Of a DNA stretch of 64,000 bases, positions 25,301-38,549 are shown in pieces; position 1 is the stretch's first letter; every line of letters begins with the position of its first letter. The position numbers were made by a program, and so were the translations under genes. The DNA comes from Pipra filicauda (taxonomy: Eukaryota; Chordata; Aves; Passeriformes; Pipridae). Location: assembly GCF_003945595.2 (NCBI RefSeq), contig NW_024104898.1, positions 1,860,001-1,924,000 on the forward strand, in the 5' to 3' direction. The notes below the pieces were generated by a model. That model was not told where the DNA came from, made no database searches, and worked only from the letters and a program-made list of their open reading frames with translations.

Positions 25301-28300
25301 GTTCAGCAGGGGTGGTGTATGTCCATGGGAATGGTTTGGCATTTTGATGGTGAGAAAGCCAAGTCTCAAGTGCTCCTCTCCCATCTGGCCTCTCCTCTAT
25401 ATATGTGCGCAGGTGATAGAGTTTGGGAGCAATAGGTGGGCTCAGGTCTCAGATATGGAGCTGGGATACATGTCAGTGGCTAATTTTGGTGTTATTGTTG
25501 AACAAAAAGGTGTAGATAAGGTTCTTTGACTCCTGCGGTCTGTCACTTGGAGCTGTGAGCCCCATCTCACAGATGCCCCGACCTTGTGTGTGAAGCGGTG
25601 AGGACCACCATCTCTACCAGCACACAGTAACTATGACTGGCTCCTCTCCAGCCTCTCCATCCCTCTTTCTACCCCCAAACCTCCCACATGCATGGGCCTG
25701 CAATGACAAGTTCAGCTTTCCTGGGCTGCACTCAGCTGTCTCCACCTTGTACACCTGCCACCACCGTTATCCTTTCTGATGTCTCAGGTTCATCCTAGTA
25801 CTTCCCTATTTGTCCTCTCTTGAGGTATTTATCTATCACCTGCTATGACTCCACCATCTATGCCCAACCCCTCCATGCTTTCAGAAAACACAACCATCTC
25901 TGTGTTTCCCCTGCCTCTCCCTTATGGTGCATGTGTTCTCTCCTCTCAGCCTGTTCACACATTTCCCTCCCTATGCACACGAGTGGTCTTTACACATACA
26001 CTTCTCCAGCAGGGCTGTGAGTCAGTCTGAGCTCTGCTCCAGCTCAGTCTGGTCTCTAGTGGAGGTGCATCACCCATGAAAGGAGGCTTCCCCTGTGCTT
26101 TTCAGCAGATGGCTCCTCCTGAAGCCATGGGGAATATCCCCCAAGGATATCCAAGGACAAAGCACCTTATGCCAAAGACCTGGAGTGACCATGCAATGCA
26201 GACACACTTGAATGCCCTCCGAGAACTGGTCTGTAAGCACTACTCCCAGCTTTCCAAGGTCTCACTCCTGATGCTGATAGGAAGTCACCCTGCTTATACA
26301 GGAGAGGCTGGTGGAAATACTTGGCATGCACTTCAGCTGTTGATAAGGCCAGACTATCTGCCAATACACATTGTGCCTCTCCCTCTGTCTGACTTGGAGT
26401 GGTCTACAGTTCTCATCTCCATCGTATGTCAACAGCTGTGCCTTCTGGCTCCTTCCCCTTGCCTCACCCTTTGTACATTTTGGATTAGTTGCTCAGCACA
26501 GGGGTTGGCCAAGACCCCAGTGCCCAGGTCCCGTGATATCTGACTGCTTTGGGAATCGAACCGTGAAGAATATCACAGAGGCACACAGTAGTGCTTGCAA
26601 CTGCATTCAGACACGTGGCGTCACTCGCAGAAGTGTGCATCTAACCCTTATGTTGGGCAGAGGGAGATAATGGGCCTCCTTCCTCCCACTATTGCAGGCT
26701 GAGAAGTGACAAAGAGCCATCCTAATTAGGGGCTACAGAGATGACGCTTCCATGGAGAACAAGTTTTATTTATGAGCCAGATTAGGAGGCTTTAATTGCT
26801 TTCTCTCCTAGTTTCTGCTCAGAAAGGTACAGTAATCACAGGAACATTTTTGACATTGTTGACATAGCTTCCCAGCCCTCCTGCTGAGAAACAGGGACTC
26901 TTGCATACTTCAAAAGGGCTTAAAGGCTCGGGTTGTGCCACCACAGTAGTAGTGCCGATCTAGGACTGGGGTGGGGGGAATTTGCATTAGAAGGATTAAA
27001 TACCAGGGCTATTGTGGAATTTTAAACTGATGTTTTCCGGCTGACCACAGGCCCAGAACTTGTGTGTGGCATGTTTGAGCCTCAAAAGTGCTCTTGATCC
27101 TCTGATCTTTTATTTCATAACATTTCTCCCCACTCCCTCCCTTCAAATGTATTTTGCTTCTCTTTTGGCTGCTGAGCATACAAACTCTAGCAAAAGGAAC
27201 ACATTGGGTTGACGGTACTGAGAGCAGTATGAAGCTCAGGAAAGTTTTCTTTGTATGTATTTGAAACACTGAGAGTCTGGATTACCCTTGTAGTGCTGGG
27301 CCCTGCAGTAGCAACAAAGCTAAGACAGGGTCCATTCTCATCATTCTGATCCAAGTGCCCTGGGAAGCTTTGCCACAGTCCTGAACAAACACTAAAGGAT
27401 ATTCTTACATCCAATTACCTTCCAAGATGTCTGTATGGCTTGTGGTTCATATGAAACCCTCCTGACTTTCATAGCATGATGCTAAATGGGAGGTTTCTTG
27501 CAGCTTCATCAACATAATGGGATCTCTACTGAGACAACCCATTACCAAAATATCAGTCCATGATATTCCTGGCACTTCTCAAGTACCTCATTCTGAAGGA
27601 TGAGGTTGATCCTGTTAGGATGCTGATGCTCAGCCTCTGACACCACTCAATCAGTCATGGTCCTGTGCCAACCTGCCATCCAGCTGTCATTAGACGCAGG
27701 CTCATGCTGCACACAGATTTCCTGCTGTGGTAGCAAACAGCTTCTTATTAGGTCCAGCAGCTGTTTCTGGGTTAGCTCTCAGAGTAGTCACCCCCCTGCA
27801 CAGCATCATGTAAGAAAAACATGGTTCTTGGCAAGGAAAAATGTCTGGGGCTGGGGTTTGGTTTGTTTTTCTTTTGCTCTGCACAGAGGTGAATACCCAG
27901 CCTTCCAACTTCAGCCCTGCCACATCTAGAATCCCAAAGCTGAACGAGACTTGCCTTGGCTTGTTTTTGAGACAGACATTGGAAGCTGGAAAGGGCCAGT
28001 GTTGGCCTTTAGCATGAAGCTTTGTGGTTCAGTGTCTGAGCAGGGTCTGGGAAGGGGGCACAGGCCCCTCCCTGGAGGGAAACTGGGAGCACTGGGGGAG
28101 TCCCACTGCTGCCCCTTCCACATCGCAGCCAGTAAGCATCCCTCTCCATGGGGTCACCATGACTGCTCCTTGAAACAAGGTACCCACAGCCTGCTCTCAG
28201 CTCTTGCTTAAATCTGGTTGCCTCCCTAGAGCACAGCCCTGTGGTTTACAGGGCACAAGCACCCTCTGTTAACAGAACCAGTCTCTTTCCACTGCAATGT

Positions 28301-30574
28301 GGTGGAAACCACTTTGTGGTTGAAGGCCCCAATTAATGTCAGCTAAAATTGCTGGGGATCTAATACTCAAGTATATATCTATTCCTGTTCTTTCAAGAAT
28401 CACTCTTTCTGGTGTTTCTTGTAGTTATTATAATTCAGCGAGGACTTGGCAATTCATCAAAGCTAGCATTTTCCCTTACTCCGATGCAGCAAAGCAATAA
28501 AAGGGAAACCACTAAAGATCTTGGACCAGTTACACAGAGAGGCAGCAAGGGGAGTTGAACTTCTTCCCTGCAGCCATGACTCAGCTTTACAGCCCATCCT
28601 CTACATGGTAGTTTCCCCAAAATGATGGTTGTACCACAGCCAGCTATCCCTCTACCACATCTCACACATCCTGGCATGAATCCTCCCTAAGCTGAGCATG
28701 CTGTCACAGAAGCAGCTAGAGGCTTCAAGAGCAGGTGTGCTCTCATCTGCATTTGACAGATGCCTCTTAATTATTTATTCCAGCGCAAGAGGTGTACTTG
28801 ATGCTAGACTAACAGCAAGCAAGACCGGCCCCTTTCCCCAGTGAGTTTTCCATGCAGGTTATGCAGATATCAAGGGACAAGGCAGGATCAGACATGAAGG
28901 AGGGAGCCAACCATGTCATGGAGGAAGACAATGATGAAAGGAGAAACAAAAGATGTGAGCCATTAAGTGGAATTGAAAAGGGATGATTTGAAGAAAGGGA
29001 GAGAAATGGTTTTCTACCCACAACAAACAAAACATAAAGAGGGAGCAGAAACATGTTAGAAATACCAGGGAGTAATGAGAAAACACACCAACTTGAGCCT
29101 TAAAACTGGCACGGCTCCTGCCCTGGCCACCACATCTTGCTTGTGCAATAAGGCTGTAGGAAACTGGGAACGAGCATTCCTAGAGATGGAGTAGAAGGGG
29201 AGGCCATGAACTGGTCTTTTGCAATATGCACTGATGTGCGATATGTACTGGATTTGTAATATGAAAGGATAAGCAGGAGCTGGGAAAGTACAGGCATGGC
29301 AAGATCCATGCTGGGCTGCCTGTACAGGCCACTGTGGTCCTGTATACTTGGAAACAATTTGTCTCATAGTAATGTTGTTCAGAGTCTTGTGTCATCCCTC
29401 CATTCAGGAGGCAGAGAGAGCAGGAAAGCACCAATGATACTACAAGAGGGGCATAAAGTCATCACTGCCTACTCACAGGAGACACAGCCTGCTTCACTCT
29501 TGTGGCTGAAAACTGCAAGGAGAAAAGCTGCTGACATAAAGGGGTCCTTTAAATCAATAGGCAACCCAATGGCTTTTTGATTCACAGTGCCCTGATTCAA
29601 TATCCTGCTGGAACAAGTATAAGTCTCTGATGGTGCACTCAGCCAGATGCCTTTTTGAAATCCTGCACTGACCACATCAGACCATGCAATTTCTCTCCTC
29701 CTTGCCAGGATGCACTTACATGTTGGCTGCTTTAATAGTTGAGGTGGCCCTTTTATTTTAATCACTTCTTTTCATTGGCTTCTGCAACCTTCTGAAACCA
29801 TTTTGAGTTGATTTTTTTTCCCCCTGGGCTGAAATTTCTCACGCTTATGCTCAGCCCCGGGTGATGAAAGTTTGACGATAATCTGCTGTTGCTCGTGTCT
29901 TGACTCAACAAAGTGGTGATTTTGGGCTGGAACAACTGGAACTCCCTGATACACTGATTAGAGTAGGCATGGAACAAATTGTGCCTCCTCACTAACTCCA
30001 CACACTCTAATTTGCAGATTTCCTGGGTCTCTTCACCACCACTTCAGCATCCAGGCAGCATCCAGAGTCCAGAACACACTCCTTGCTTCAGTCCATGCTG
30101 CCTGCTGATCCAGCATGCATGGTCCTACTTTATGGCTTACCCATGCAGGTCACTTCATTTAAGAGACATTAGCAAAGTGGTTAACATTATTAAACAGAAG
30201 CAAATCAAACAGAACCCACAGGCTTAGCAAGCCAAGTCATTGCAGTGCCATGCTGCTTTTCATTAACTTTTTTTTCCTTTGGCACAAACCTTGCTAACAT
30301 ATGGCCCCTGATTTTGCAGAGTGCCCATCCTTTCCCTGTGTGCCTTCCCTGACTTTTAACACACAGTACGCAGAGTTTTGCTTTCAAATCCCATAGGACA
30401 AATGGGCCTATTCACAGGACTAAGTGCTGCCCTGTGTGGTTTCCAGAGCTAGCTTGTCTGCAGCACAAGACCTGGGGCTCTTGATTTCAGCTGGCTTGCT
30501 CTGGGTGAGGGGAAGTGAGCCACCTCTGTGTACATTCTTATGGTTCTCCTGCTCTCCTTTGTTCTCTTTTTTTT
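22345..30574. other. Noncoding block, no supported gene
   Basis: The largest open frames are 186 codons (24,367-24,927 plus), 155 codons (26,076-26,543 plus) and 135 codons (24,734-25,141 plus). None shows a domain, a membrane pattern or credible splice borders, so I do not call them. Around 26,740-26,860 (TTTTATTTATGA and CTTTAATTGC) and around 29,745-29,920 the composition and intact homeobox-like words suggest possible conserved noncoding elements; this is inference. A GGGCTGA/TCAGCCC dyad lies at 29,826-29,857. Confidence 0.5.
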
Positions 30575-30605
30575 CACCTCACCTTTTCCACCTCACCTTT
30601 TCCAC
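30575..30605. repeat. 14-bp tandem repeat, 2.2 copies
   Basis: The unit CACCTCACCTTTTC occurs perfectly at 30,575-30,588 and 30,589-30,602, followed by a partial CAC. It sits in a longer pyrimidine-rich stretch (about 30,540-30,620), so slippage is the simple explanation. Confidence 0.9.
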
Positions 30606-33600
30606 TCCCCTACACATACAAGTGCCAGGAGACCACCTTCCCCTCCCTGCAACTAAGCCCTTGGCAACATGATCTCAGCTGGGTACTTCATCTTCCACTG
30701 GTAGCTCAGGATCGGTCAAGGGTGACATCTGAGCCCACATTCTTCTTTATGTGGTCCCTGTGTGCTCTGCAAGTGTTAGAAAAAGCCCCACCGAAGAGTT
30801 CCATGAAAGGCAACACCAGGCAGTGGCAGAGGCTTTTCATGTTGTTTCACCCCATGAAGAGCCCAGGTGAGCAGATACCTCAATCCAAAGATCTGGGAAA
30901 GGAGGGAAGAAGAGATTAAAAGCCTTGAACCCCTTTAAAGTCATGAAATAGTCTGAGAGTGAAAGCATCTGGCATTGGCCAAATGCTGAGGGGACATGGC
31001 AGGGAAAAGTATCCAAAGTCAGGCTAAATTCAGAAGAAAACCAGAGCACGTCTGTGCTCCTCTTAGCCCCTCTTGGCACCCTCCACCACCTGGAGCACCC
31101 ATTGCAGAGCTTGCTGGGAAGCAAGGCACTTTTGCAAAGGGCAGACTATTAACTTTGAATCAAAAGGACATTCAGGCGGCCAGCAGGTCTGGCAGGAGGG
31201 AGGACTGGGAGGAGCACAGTGCCCCATCCTCCCCAGCTCTTGGAGCCCAGCCGGATCAGCTGGGGCAGGGGGGAATAAAACGTCTCCAGTGTCAGCCAGT
31301 GAGGCTTGCCTTCCCTTTATAGCAGCCCTGACCGAGTGAGAGACACCACAGGGAAAGCTGGGCTAGAGGGGTGAGGGGGGACCAAATGCTGGCCTGCAAA
31401 GTCAATAGTAATTTAACACCCCACTGACATTTTTGGTTGGCAACAGGATAGATATTTAAATCATAACCTTCTCTCTCCTACACCCCTCCTCCCCACCAAA
31501 AATAAATAAATAAACTGAGCTGGTTTTGGCCTGCCAAGAACTTGGAGCATTTGTTGTGCACTCCCTGAGCCTCACGTTAGGCACTGTCAGCTGAGTCTTT
31601 CCTTGACATCAGGGATGCTCACTCCCTGAGCTTTTGGAGGGGTGCTGAGAACCAGGTGTCAGCAGGGTTGGCCCCAGCAGCTGGCTGCGACCCAGGCCTG
31701 TGTCCCTGGGTTGCTGTGCAACTGGAGGCACAAGGCTCAGCACGGCAGTGCATACGTGCTGTTTTGTCCACGTGACAGCCAGCTCTACCAGCCTCTCTGA
31801 CCCCTGGCACGGCACTCATAGGCCCCAGCTGGGCTAGTCGCCTGTCAGGGGGAGCAGGAGGAGAGGGTGGGAGTCTGTGAAGAAAGTGGGGAAGACAGGA
31901 GGAAGGAAAAATAAACGTATTTTTGAGTCTCAAGTGGTGTCCTTAGAGAGCCATCAGGATTTGACACCAAATTCTTTTCCTCTTGAAACTGATGCCTGAA
32001 AATAGGGGCAGGTCCTACAAACTGCCAGCTCTCTGCAGGTTACAGAGCTGTTGCCCCTCAGCCCCTCAAGTTTGCAATCTTCTTTTTATGAACTTTTTCA
32101 GATCCTAGAAGAAATGGAACTCATTGCAAAGCCATCTCCTATTCAGTGGGAATTGCCCGAATCTCACAAATATCATGTTCTGTCCACCCACCCCACTGTG
32201 TAAGACAGAGGATCAGCTCCACCATCTCCCTTACCCCCTTTCTCTTGAAGGAGAGTCTTTTCCTTGCACATGGTACTGCAAAACAGTTCTTTCCCTAAGG
32301 GAGCTCTCTGACAGACTTTACAGCTCTGGTTTCTGTTTGCACCCTCTGTCCATGGGTCCTAATCCATAAAGTGATGAATTCAGTGGAAAAACATCCTTCA
32401 GCTGCAAGGACTGTTGAATATGCCTGATATCAATTAGGATCTAATTTGTCTAGTCTTATTATTCTCATATGAGTCCTGTGATTGAGACTCCCAGCAGTAA
32501 ATGGGAATTTTTCTCTCTCTGCACCTTGGTTTCAGTGGTTTTGATCAAAGTAAATAGCCTGGCTTGCACTTCATGGCTGCAGCCCCTGCCTGCCACCACT
32601 GGGCTACATGTAGCAGAGAAGAGCGATGACTTTGTGAAGGGGGAAGCAAGAAGATCTTGGAAAAACACATGAGTAATGAATGTGCAGTGGAGACATATCC
32701 CCCAAGTTTTTCCAATGGGATAACCTCCAGGTGAACAACAGGAAAAAGGTGCCAACAGTGTTGTCAGCAAGGCACCTTTGCTAACGTGTGGCAAGGCTTG
32801 TGTGCTTTCACAGAACTGGTAGAGACTGAGATACTGCCCAATAGCCTGCTTTCCATTGGACGGTGTGGGCCATTTGTCTAAAAAGCTGAGAAGAGAAAAA
32901 AGGGAGGTATAGACAAAAAGCTAAGTAATGCCCAATATAACTATGGGATCAGCTCCCTTCAGTGCACATCAGCACGGCTCTGGGCAAGACTGCAAGTCCA
33001 AGCGCCTTTAAATTAAGGCTATAGTCCAAAAAATGACTGAAGACTAGCCTGCTGCCAAATGCAGGTGCTGACTATGAATATTAGGGCTAAAGCTGCTGCT
33101 TTAGAATATCTGAGAGTTGGATTCTGTCCTATTCCCTCCCTTATAGTGCAGCAGCAGGAGAGCTGCTTAGTGTAGTTCAGCCTTTCAAATGTTGGTGCCT
33201 GAAAATACATTCCAAAGTATGTGTGGAGCAGTCCTTTTCAGAAGCCCAGTGCATTTGGATGAATAGCATCAGATGTCCTCAGAGCTATTGAAAATGCATT
33301 CCAGCTGCCTAACTCTGTTTTTTTAACCAAATTTGAGGTGAGTAGGATGGAAAAGTTTGGTTTTGCTTGTTAGCAAGTCCTTCAGTTCATATCCAGTGGA
33401 GAAAAGAGGCTAGCAAAATTTAGGACAGCTACAGTAGAAGACAATAGAGACAGAAAATTGGTCTGTTAGCAGATTTCCACCCATTCTTTTTGTAAGCCCA
33501 TGAATAAATATCTCTCTGATGCCACTGTTTGTTTTTATTCTTCCTGAAAATGGTCCTCCTATTATTTTTACCTCATCCCTTGGCAGTCTTTGTAAACCCT

Positions 33601-36600
33601 TCAGTACATTCTTTTCTATAAAAAATCTAGTCTGAACTGAAGAAATGTCATGCTCGTGGCCACACAACAAGACATTCAAGACACCTTTATTAGGGCCTAA
33701 ACTACAGTAGGTTATGGCATGGGGTTATGGGTTGTGCCACTGGCTGAGTGGAAACAGGAATGACTGTAGGACTGTGCTTCCTTTTGTCCTTCAGATATGT
33801 CTTACTTTCAGGAATGGTGGGCAACTGGTCATAGTGAATGCTTTTTAATCTCATTGACTATTTAATATTATGCAGTTTTTTCTTACTGTATCAGTTTTGT
33901 ACAATTTATATTCACCTCCATTCAGGGACAAGGGGATTTTTGAGGATACATCAAAAAGAGCCTCTTGCTCCCTGTGTCTTTGGGAGCTGGCTTTATGAAC
34001 TAAACTCAGCTCAGGATCTTTGTCTGCAGATTCTAAAATAGTCCCACTCTTGCCTCCTTCCTTTAACCAATACCTCCTCAGGGCCAGGGGGATGGCAGAG
34101 CTCCCAAGGGAGTGGTGGTAGCAGGGAAATCCCAGACATCTGGAGACAACCTGCTGCAGGGGAGAGTTTTAAATGCCAGCCTTCCCATGAGAACCCAGGA
34201 GGCATGAGGAGAGTGACTAAACTACTTCTTTCAAGTCCTTTTGACATTCAAGCAAATGTTGCCCGAAGACCCCAGTGGGCAACTTGTCGCTTACAAGACA
34301 TCCTCGTGAGGTTCTCCAGGCACGTCTGCTCAACAGAAACACATTTGGCCTAAGCAGAATAAATGAGCTTGTACCTTCCAGGCCTTTAACCCTTTAAGTC
34401 CTGGCTGGTCAGTGGACAATAGACACTGGTACTTGAACTACTGTGTCTTTATAGAGAATTTCACTGGTAGGGAGGAGACATTCTCATGGCAGAGGACTCT
34501 TGTGGGGGGCCACGGTGGCATTCTGAGCTTGGTATTTTCTGAGTTAGTCTCATGTGAACACACTCCCTGAGGAGAAAATGACACAAAATCAATTGTACAG
34601 ATCAATACCTGTTCTGATGAATGATGTATTTCCTGGTGACAGGCCAGATGGACAATTGAAGGTAAACATAGTCTGGACAAAGTCTAGGCACAGCAAAATG
34701 TTCCAGATGGGAACTAGAAGTTCAGAGCTCATCAGAGCCATCTCCATGCACACATTACAGACACCAACCAAACACTAATAAATGATTAACAGGGCTGCTG
34801 TGCATTAGCCTCAGCTTTTGACTTCCTTCCACTATTTCTGGATAATTTCACAAAAAAAACCCAGATAATAGGGAATTGTGAATTTGGGGAAATTAATTAG
34901 GTATTCAGCTCTCTGTGGACTTCATACAATCCTGAGAACCCTGTTTCCCCCTCCCTAGGGGGCCACAGACTAGTCCCTTGAAGTTGAAGGTTGCTCAAAG
35001 GCACTTCTCTTTAGAGTCCATCCAAAGTCTTAAGCATCCAACTCTTTCCTGAAGCCCTACAGAGTAATGCAGCAACCCCCTTTTGTGAATTGAATGATCT
35101 TTATCTTCTGAGTCCTCAGTTCTTCATAGAATGGGAAAGAGAGACAAGACCTGGGGATAGAAGTTTTTGCTTATGACGAAGAGTTGATACAAGGAAATCA
35201 CTTGGGCTTATTGCCTCCTTCAGACCCTCCTTGCACGTTTCCAATTCCCCTTCACCTCCTCTATTTTTCAGCTGTGGGTAGTCTGGACATCCACCTGCCA
35301 CTTCTGCCTCTTGGCCCATTTTCCATGCCTGCAACATTACACCACTATAATATCAGAAATATTCATTCTTTCTTTCTTGGGTGCTGCCACTCTTTTGCAC
35401 TCCATGATATGGCACACTGTCAGGCTTGTTCGTCCTTTGGGGAGCCTCCATTTGTTTTATCAGGCACCAGCCCTAGCTTTCAATAATGGCCTGAAACTGA
35501 TGCAACTCTGATATCCAGCTATGACTAGGTATATAGCCCAAGTGGCAGAAAAATCTGGAGCTGAAATGGTCTTGTTCTTCTATTCCAAATAGGGACTTCA
35601 TAGCATTTTCCTTGAACACAGGCATCTTGGTCTAGAGGAGATGACTGGTCAGGTCCCCAGAAGCAAGAGTGAGGATGGCACCAGGGGGACTGTGCCCTGG
35701 GATCTCTGAAGCCCAGAGCAGGTCCACACCAGACAGCTTCATTCTTATCCTCTGACCTTCAGTTCCCCCTCTCAATAATTTTATTCAGTACACAACAGCA
35801 GGATTAGACAGTGCCTGTTGGTTGGCATGGTCTGATGGGCATTAATACCTGCTGGCACAGAAGAAGGCACATGCCAATACTCCTGTGTGCTAATGAAAAG
35901 GCACCATTTTCACTTCCATTTCAGCACATGCTGAGGTTTCCTGAGAGCCAGCATTGATCTTTGTGTCAAGGAGAACATGTGCTGCCGTCAGTCCTGCCTT
36001 GTAGCTCCAGGAGTCCTGCAGATTAGGGCAATGACTAGCATCAGAGAGTGCAATGAGGTCAAACTGAACCCCTACAGAACTATTGTGGGGCCAGAGCTTG
36101 TCAGCACTGTGTCACGCAGTAGAGACCTCCAGTGTCATGCTGCCTTCATATACACTGGGGTTATTCTGTCAGGGAATGGAGTGAAAAGCTGCACCAAGAC
36201 ACACCAAGGCTGGATGGTGCAGCTGCTCAATACTTTTGAGTTCCCACTGGGAGGTTGACTTTAAAATTCCCCCTCTTCGCCTTCCTCACACTTCTGCAAG
36301 AGCTTCTTTGTCCAGCTTCTTCAGAGTAGTGCATCTGCAGCCCTCAAGGAACTCTTCAATCACCATTTGGGAACTCTGCCATCCTGTTGAACCCTGGAGA
36401 AGTGATAATAATGAATACCTGAGAGAAACAGGAGGAAGGATTTCCCTGGCACACTTGTTGTATATAGCCCTGATGCAATGTCCACACCCAGAAGAACTGA
36501 CTTCTGGGACTAATCTCCAGGCAGAGCAGTAAATAATGTTTGACTTGAAGGGAAGACAGACAGAAGGATCTGTTACAGAAATGGCTGAACAAGCTACAGA

Positions 36601-38448
36601 AGAGAGATATTCTAAACTCTCAGTTCTACAGCCCAACAGCAAGACGACACCCCAAGAGCACTGCACGTGACCTTACTGTCATCTTATCAGATTAGCTGGA
36701 ACTCACCATATCATAATGCTATGGGGCACAAGAGCTAAGAGAGATATTTTTTTAAGAAGTAGGTAGTATGTATAATGGTCTCCAATGTTGTGTTGGAATA
36801 GTAACTATTTAAAGCATGTTAGACTTCCAAAAGAAAAATGTCCCTTGTTGCTTCTGATAAACTGATTTCAAGGCCATGGGACTGAGAAGGAATTTGCCCT
36901 CAAGCTTGCTTAGTCCAGAACCAACCACTGCAGAGTATCTTGCAAGATATCTCTGGAGGAACTGATAACAATCACATTTGGTCTCAGAATGGACGATGGA
37001 GCTATGGAGCCATTAGGCTGATTCAGACGTCTGCTATGACCAGAATGGACAGCATCTGTCCACCCAATCCATGAATGTTTATGTTTCTGATCTAGATGTG
37101 ATGTGTGGGAGTATAAGATCTTTGAAAAAGTGGGATATTAAGTGCAGAAATGGGCATGACAGGGTACCAGCATGGAGGGATTCATATCCTGCAGGTGACA
37201 GATCTGATGTTGTACAGCAAACAAATTTTAAACAACACTCCAAGACTATTAACAGCGTCCTGGCACTGCTGCAGTTCAGTGTGTCAGATAGTGGGTTGTC
37301 TGAAGCCTTTGTATATGGGAGCATATACATATATATGCCTGGTGATGACCACCCACCCCCAGCAAGCTCAGGGTAGAAGACTTGCTGCCCAGATTTTTGA
37401 GTGTGGGAATTTTGATTCAGTTCCACGCATGCAGCTCTGTAATTCAGGCCTTGCAAACAATAGTTTGGTCACTCCAAAAGCAGTGAGCATGAAAGGGGTG
37501 TGACTGGAGTGGCTCTGTTCCCAGAAGTCAGGCCAATTCTCTAATGGGAGCTCAACCAGCGTCTCTGCTGAGTGTCCAGGAAAGCACTTTTGGCAGTCTC
37601 TCTGTAGATGGTTCCAGTTCAGGAGAAACTGCTGCTAGATTTGGGACAGACAGCGTGCAGATCACGTCTGCGTGCAGCCAACAGCACAAGCAGACGTCTT
37701 TGCCAGAGACACTCCTACAGCATGCTTGATCTTGACTTTTTATTCACTGTATTGCATTGTTCTTGCATGTCAGCCCCTTTCACTGCCCTCTGCCTCAGCA
37801 GCCTTTCATTGCCAAACCATGCCACATCTCCTCTCTGCCCTCTTCTTTGTTTCTCTGTTTCTTCTCCCACTAAAGGATTTCTCTTTCTCCTCTGTTTCAG
37901 ATGCACATGTCCCCTAGAAAACACCCTGATCTAAGTGTTTCCTAATAGAAGTACAGTGAATATAGGAAATTGTTTTTCTTAAACAAAAAGCCCTGATACT
38001 AACCTGCATATGACAAACATCCTCTCCCATAAATTCTTTGGGCCAGGCACCGTTTCATCCTACCTCTCCTAGAGATCCTGCAGCACAAAGCCTCTGTGTG
38101 CAGCTCAATTGCAGTTAACAAACAGGAACTATGAACTGAGCTTGCAAGGGATGAAACAGCAAAACTGACCTTACTGGAATAAGTTCATTCCCCTTTGCAA
38201 TTACCTGGTGACAGACTTCACCTCTGGCTGAATAAATATAGTAATCCAGTTTCCAGAGCTTCAGTTACTATTTCATAAATGGTGCTCAGCTGTGACTTGG
38301 CCTGGCTTCAAACAGGGATGGGGAGGTTGGCTCTGACTGATTTGTTCTTTAAGTAAAAATTAGAGCAGTTACAAGGCCAGTATTGCAATCTCCATGTAGA
38401 GTATGATGCCGCTGAGAGAGAGAATGTGACTTTGAACCCCAAGCTGAT
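30606..38448. other. Noncoding block, no supported gene
   Basis: Open frames reach only 126 codons and show nothing recognisable. A perfect small hairpin (GCATATA, loop CATA, TATATGC) lies at 37,321-37,338. A long pyrimidine run ending in CTGTTTCAG at 37,900 is a textbook splice-acceptor sequence on the plus strand, but the sequence after it reaches an in-frame stop quickly in the frame that starts at its ATG. No matching donor is evident within 100 bases. It could be a terminal exon of a noncoding transcript or chance. Confidence 0.5.
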
Positions 38449-38449
38449 A

Positions 38450-38545
38450 GCTGGGTTCTGAAACCGACCCAGCAGGTGATCTTCAGGAAAATCACCATTC
38501 TTCAGGTTTCAGTTTCCTGAAGGAAAAGGGGAGCATCATAATGCA
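38450..38545 (+). mobile_element. MIR-like ancient SINE copy
   Basis: MIR landmarks appear in the right order and spacing. CTGGGTTCTGAAACC near 38,451 corresponds to the anchor before the SINE core. GTGATCTTCAGGAAAATCAC at 38,476-38,495 corresponds to GTGACCTTGGGCAAGTCAC. TCAGTTTCCT at 38,509-38,518 corresponds to the conserved CTCAGTTTCCTC. A run like GAAGGAAAAGGGGAGCATCA ends it, matching the TGTAAAATGGGGATAATA tail. This is the best-preserved MIR in the window. Confidence 0.7.
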
Positions 38546-38549
38546 GCAC

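Noticed and set aside
26545..26580. tRNA-like B box on the minus strand (GGTTCGATTCC)
   Set aside because: The five bases on each side of the loop pair at only two of five positions, and no acceptor stem or anticodon arm can be folded around it.
33410..33679. 89-codon minus frame with a basic, protein-like stretch
   Set aside because: No family recognised and no neighbouring frame or splice border to extend it.
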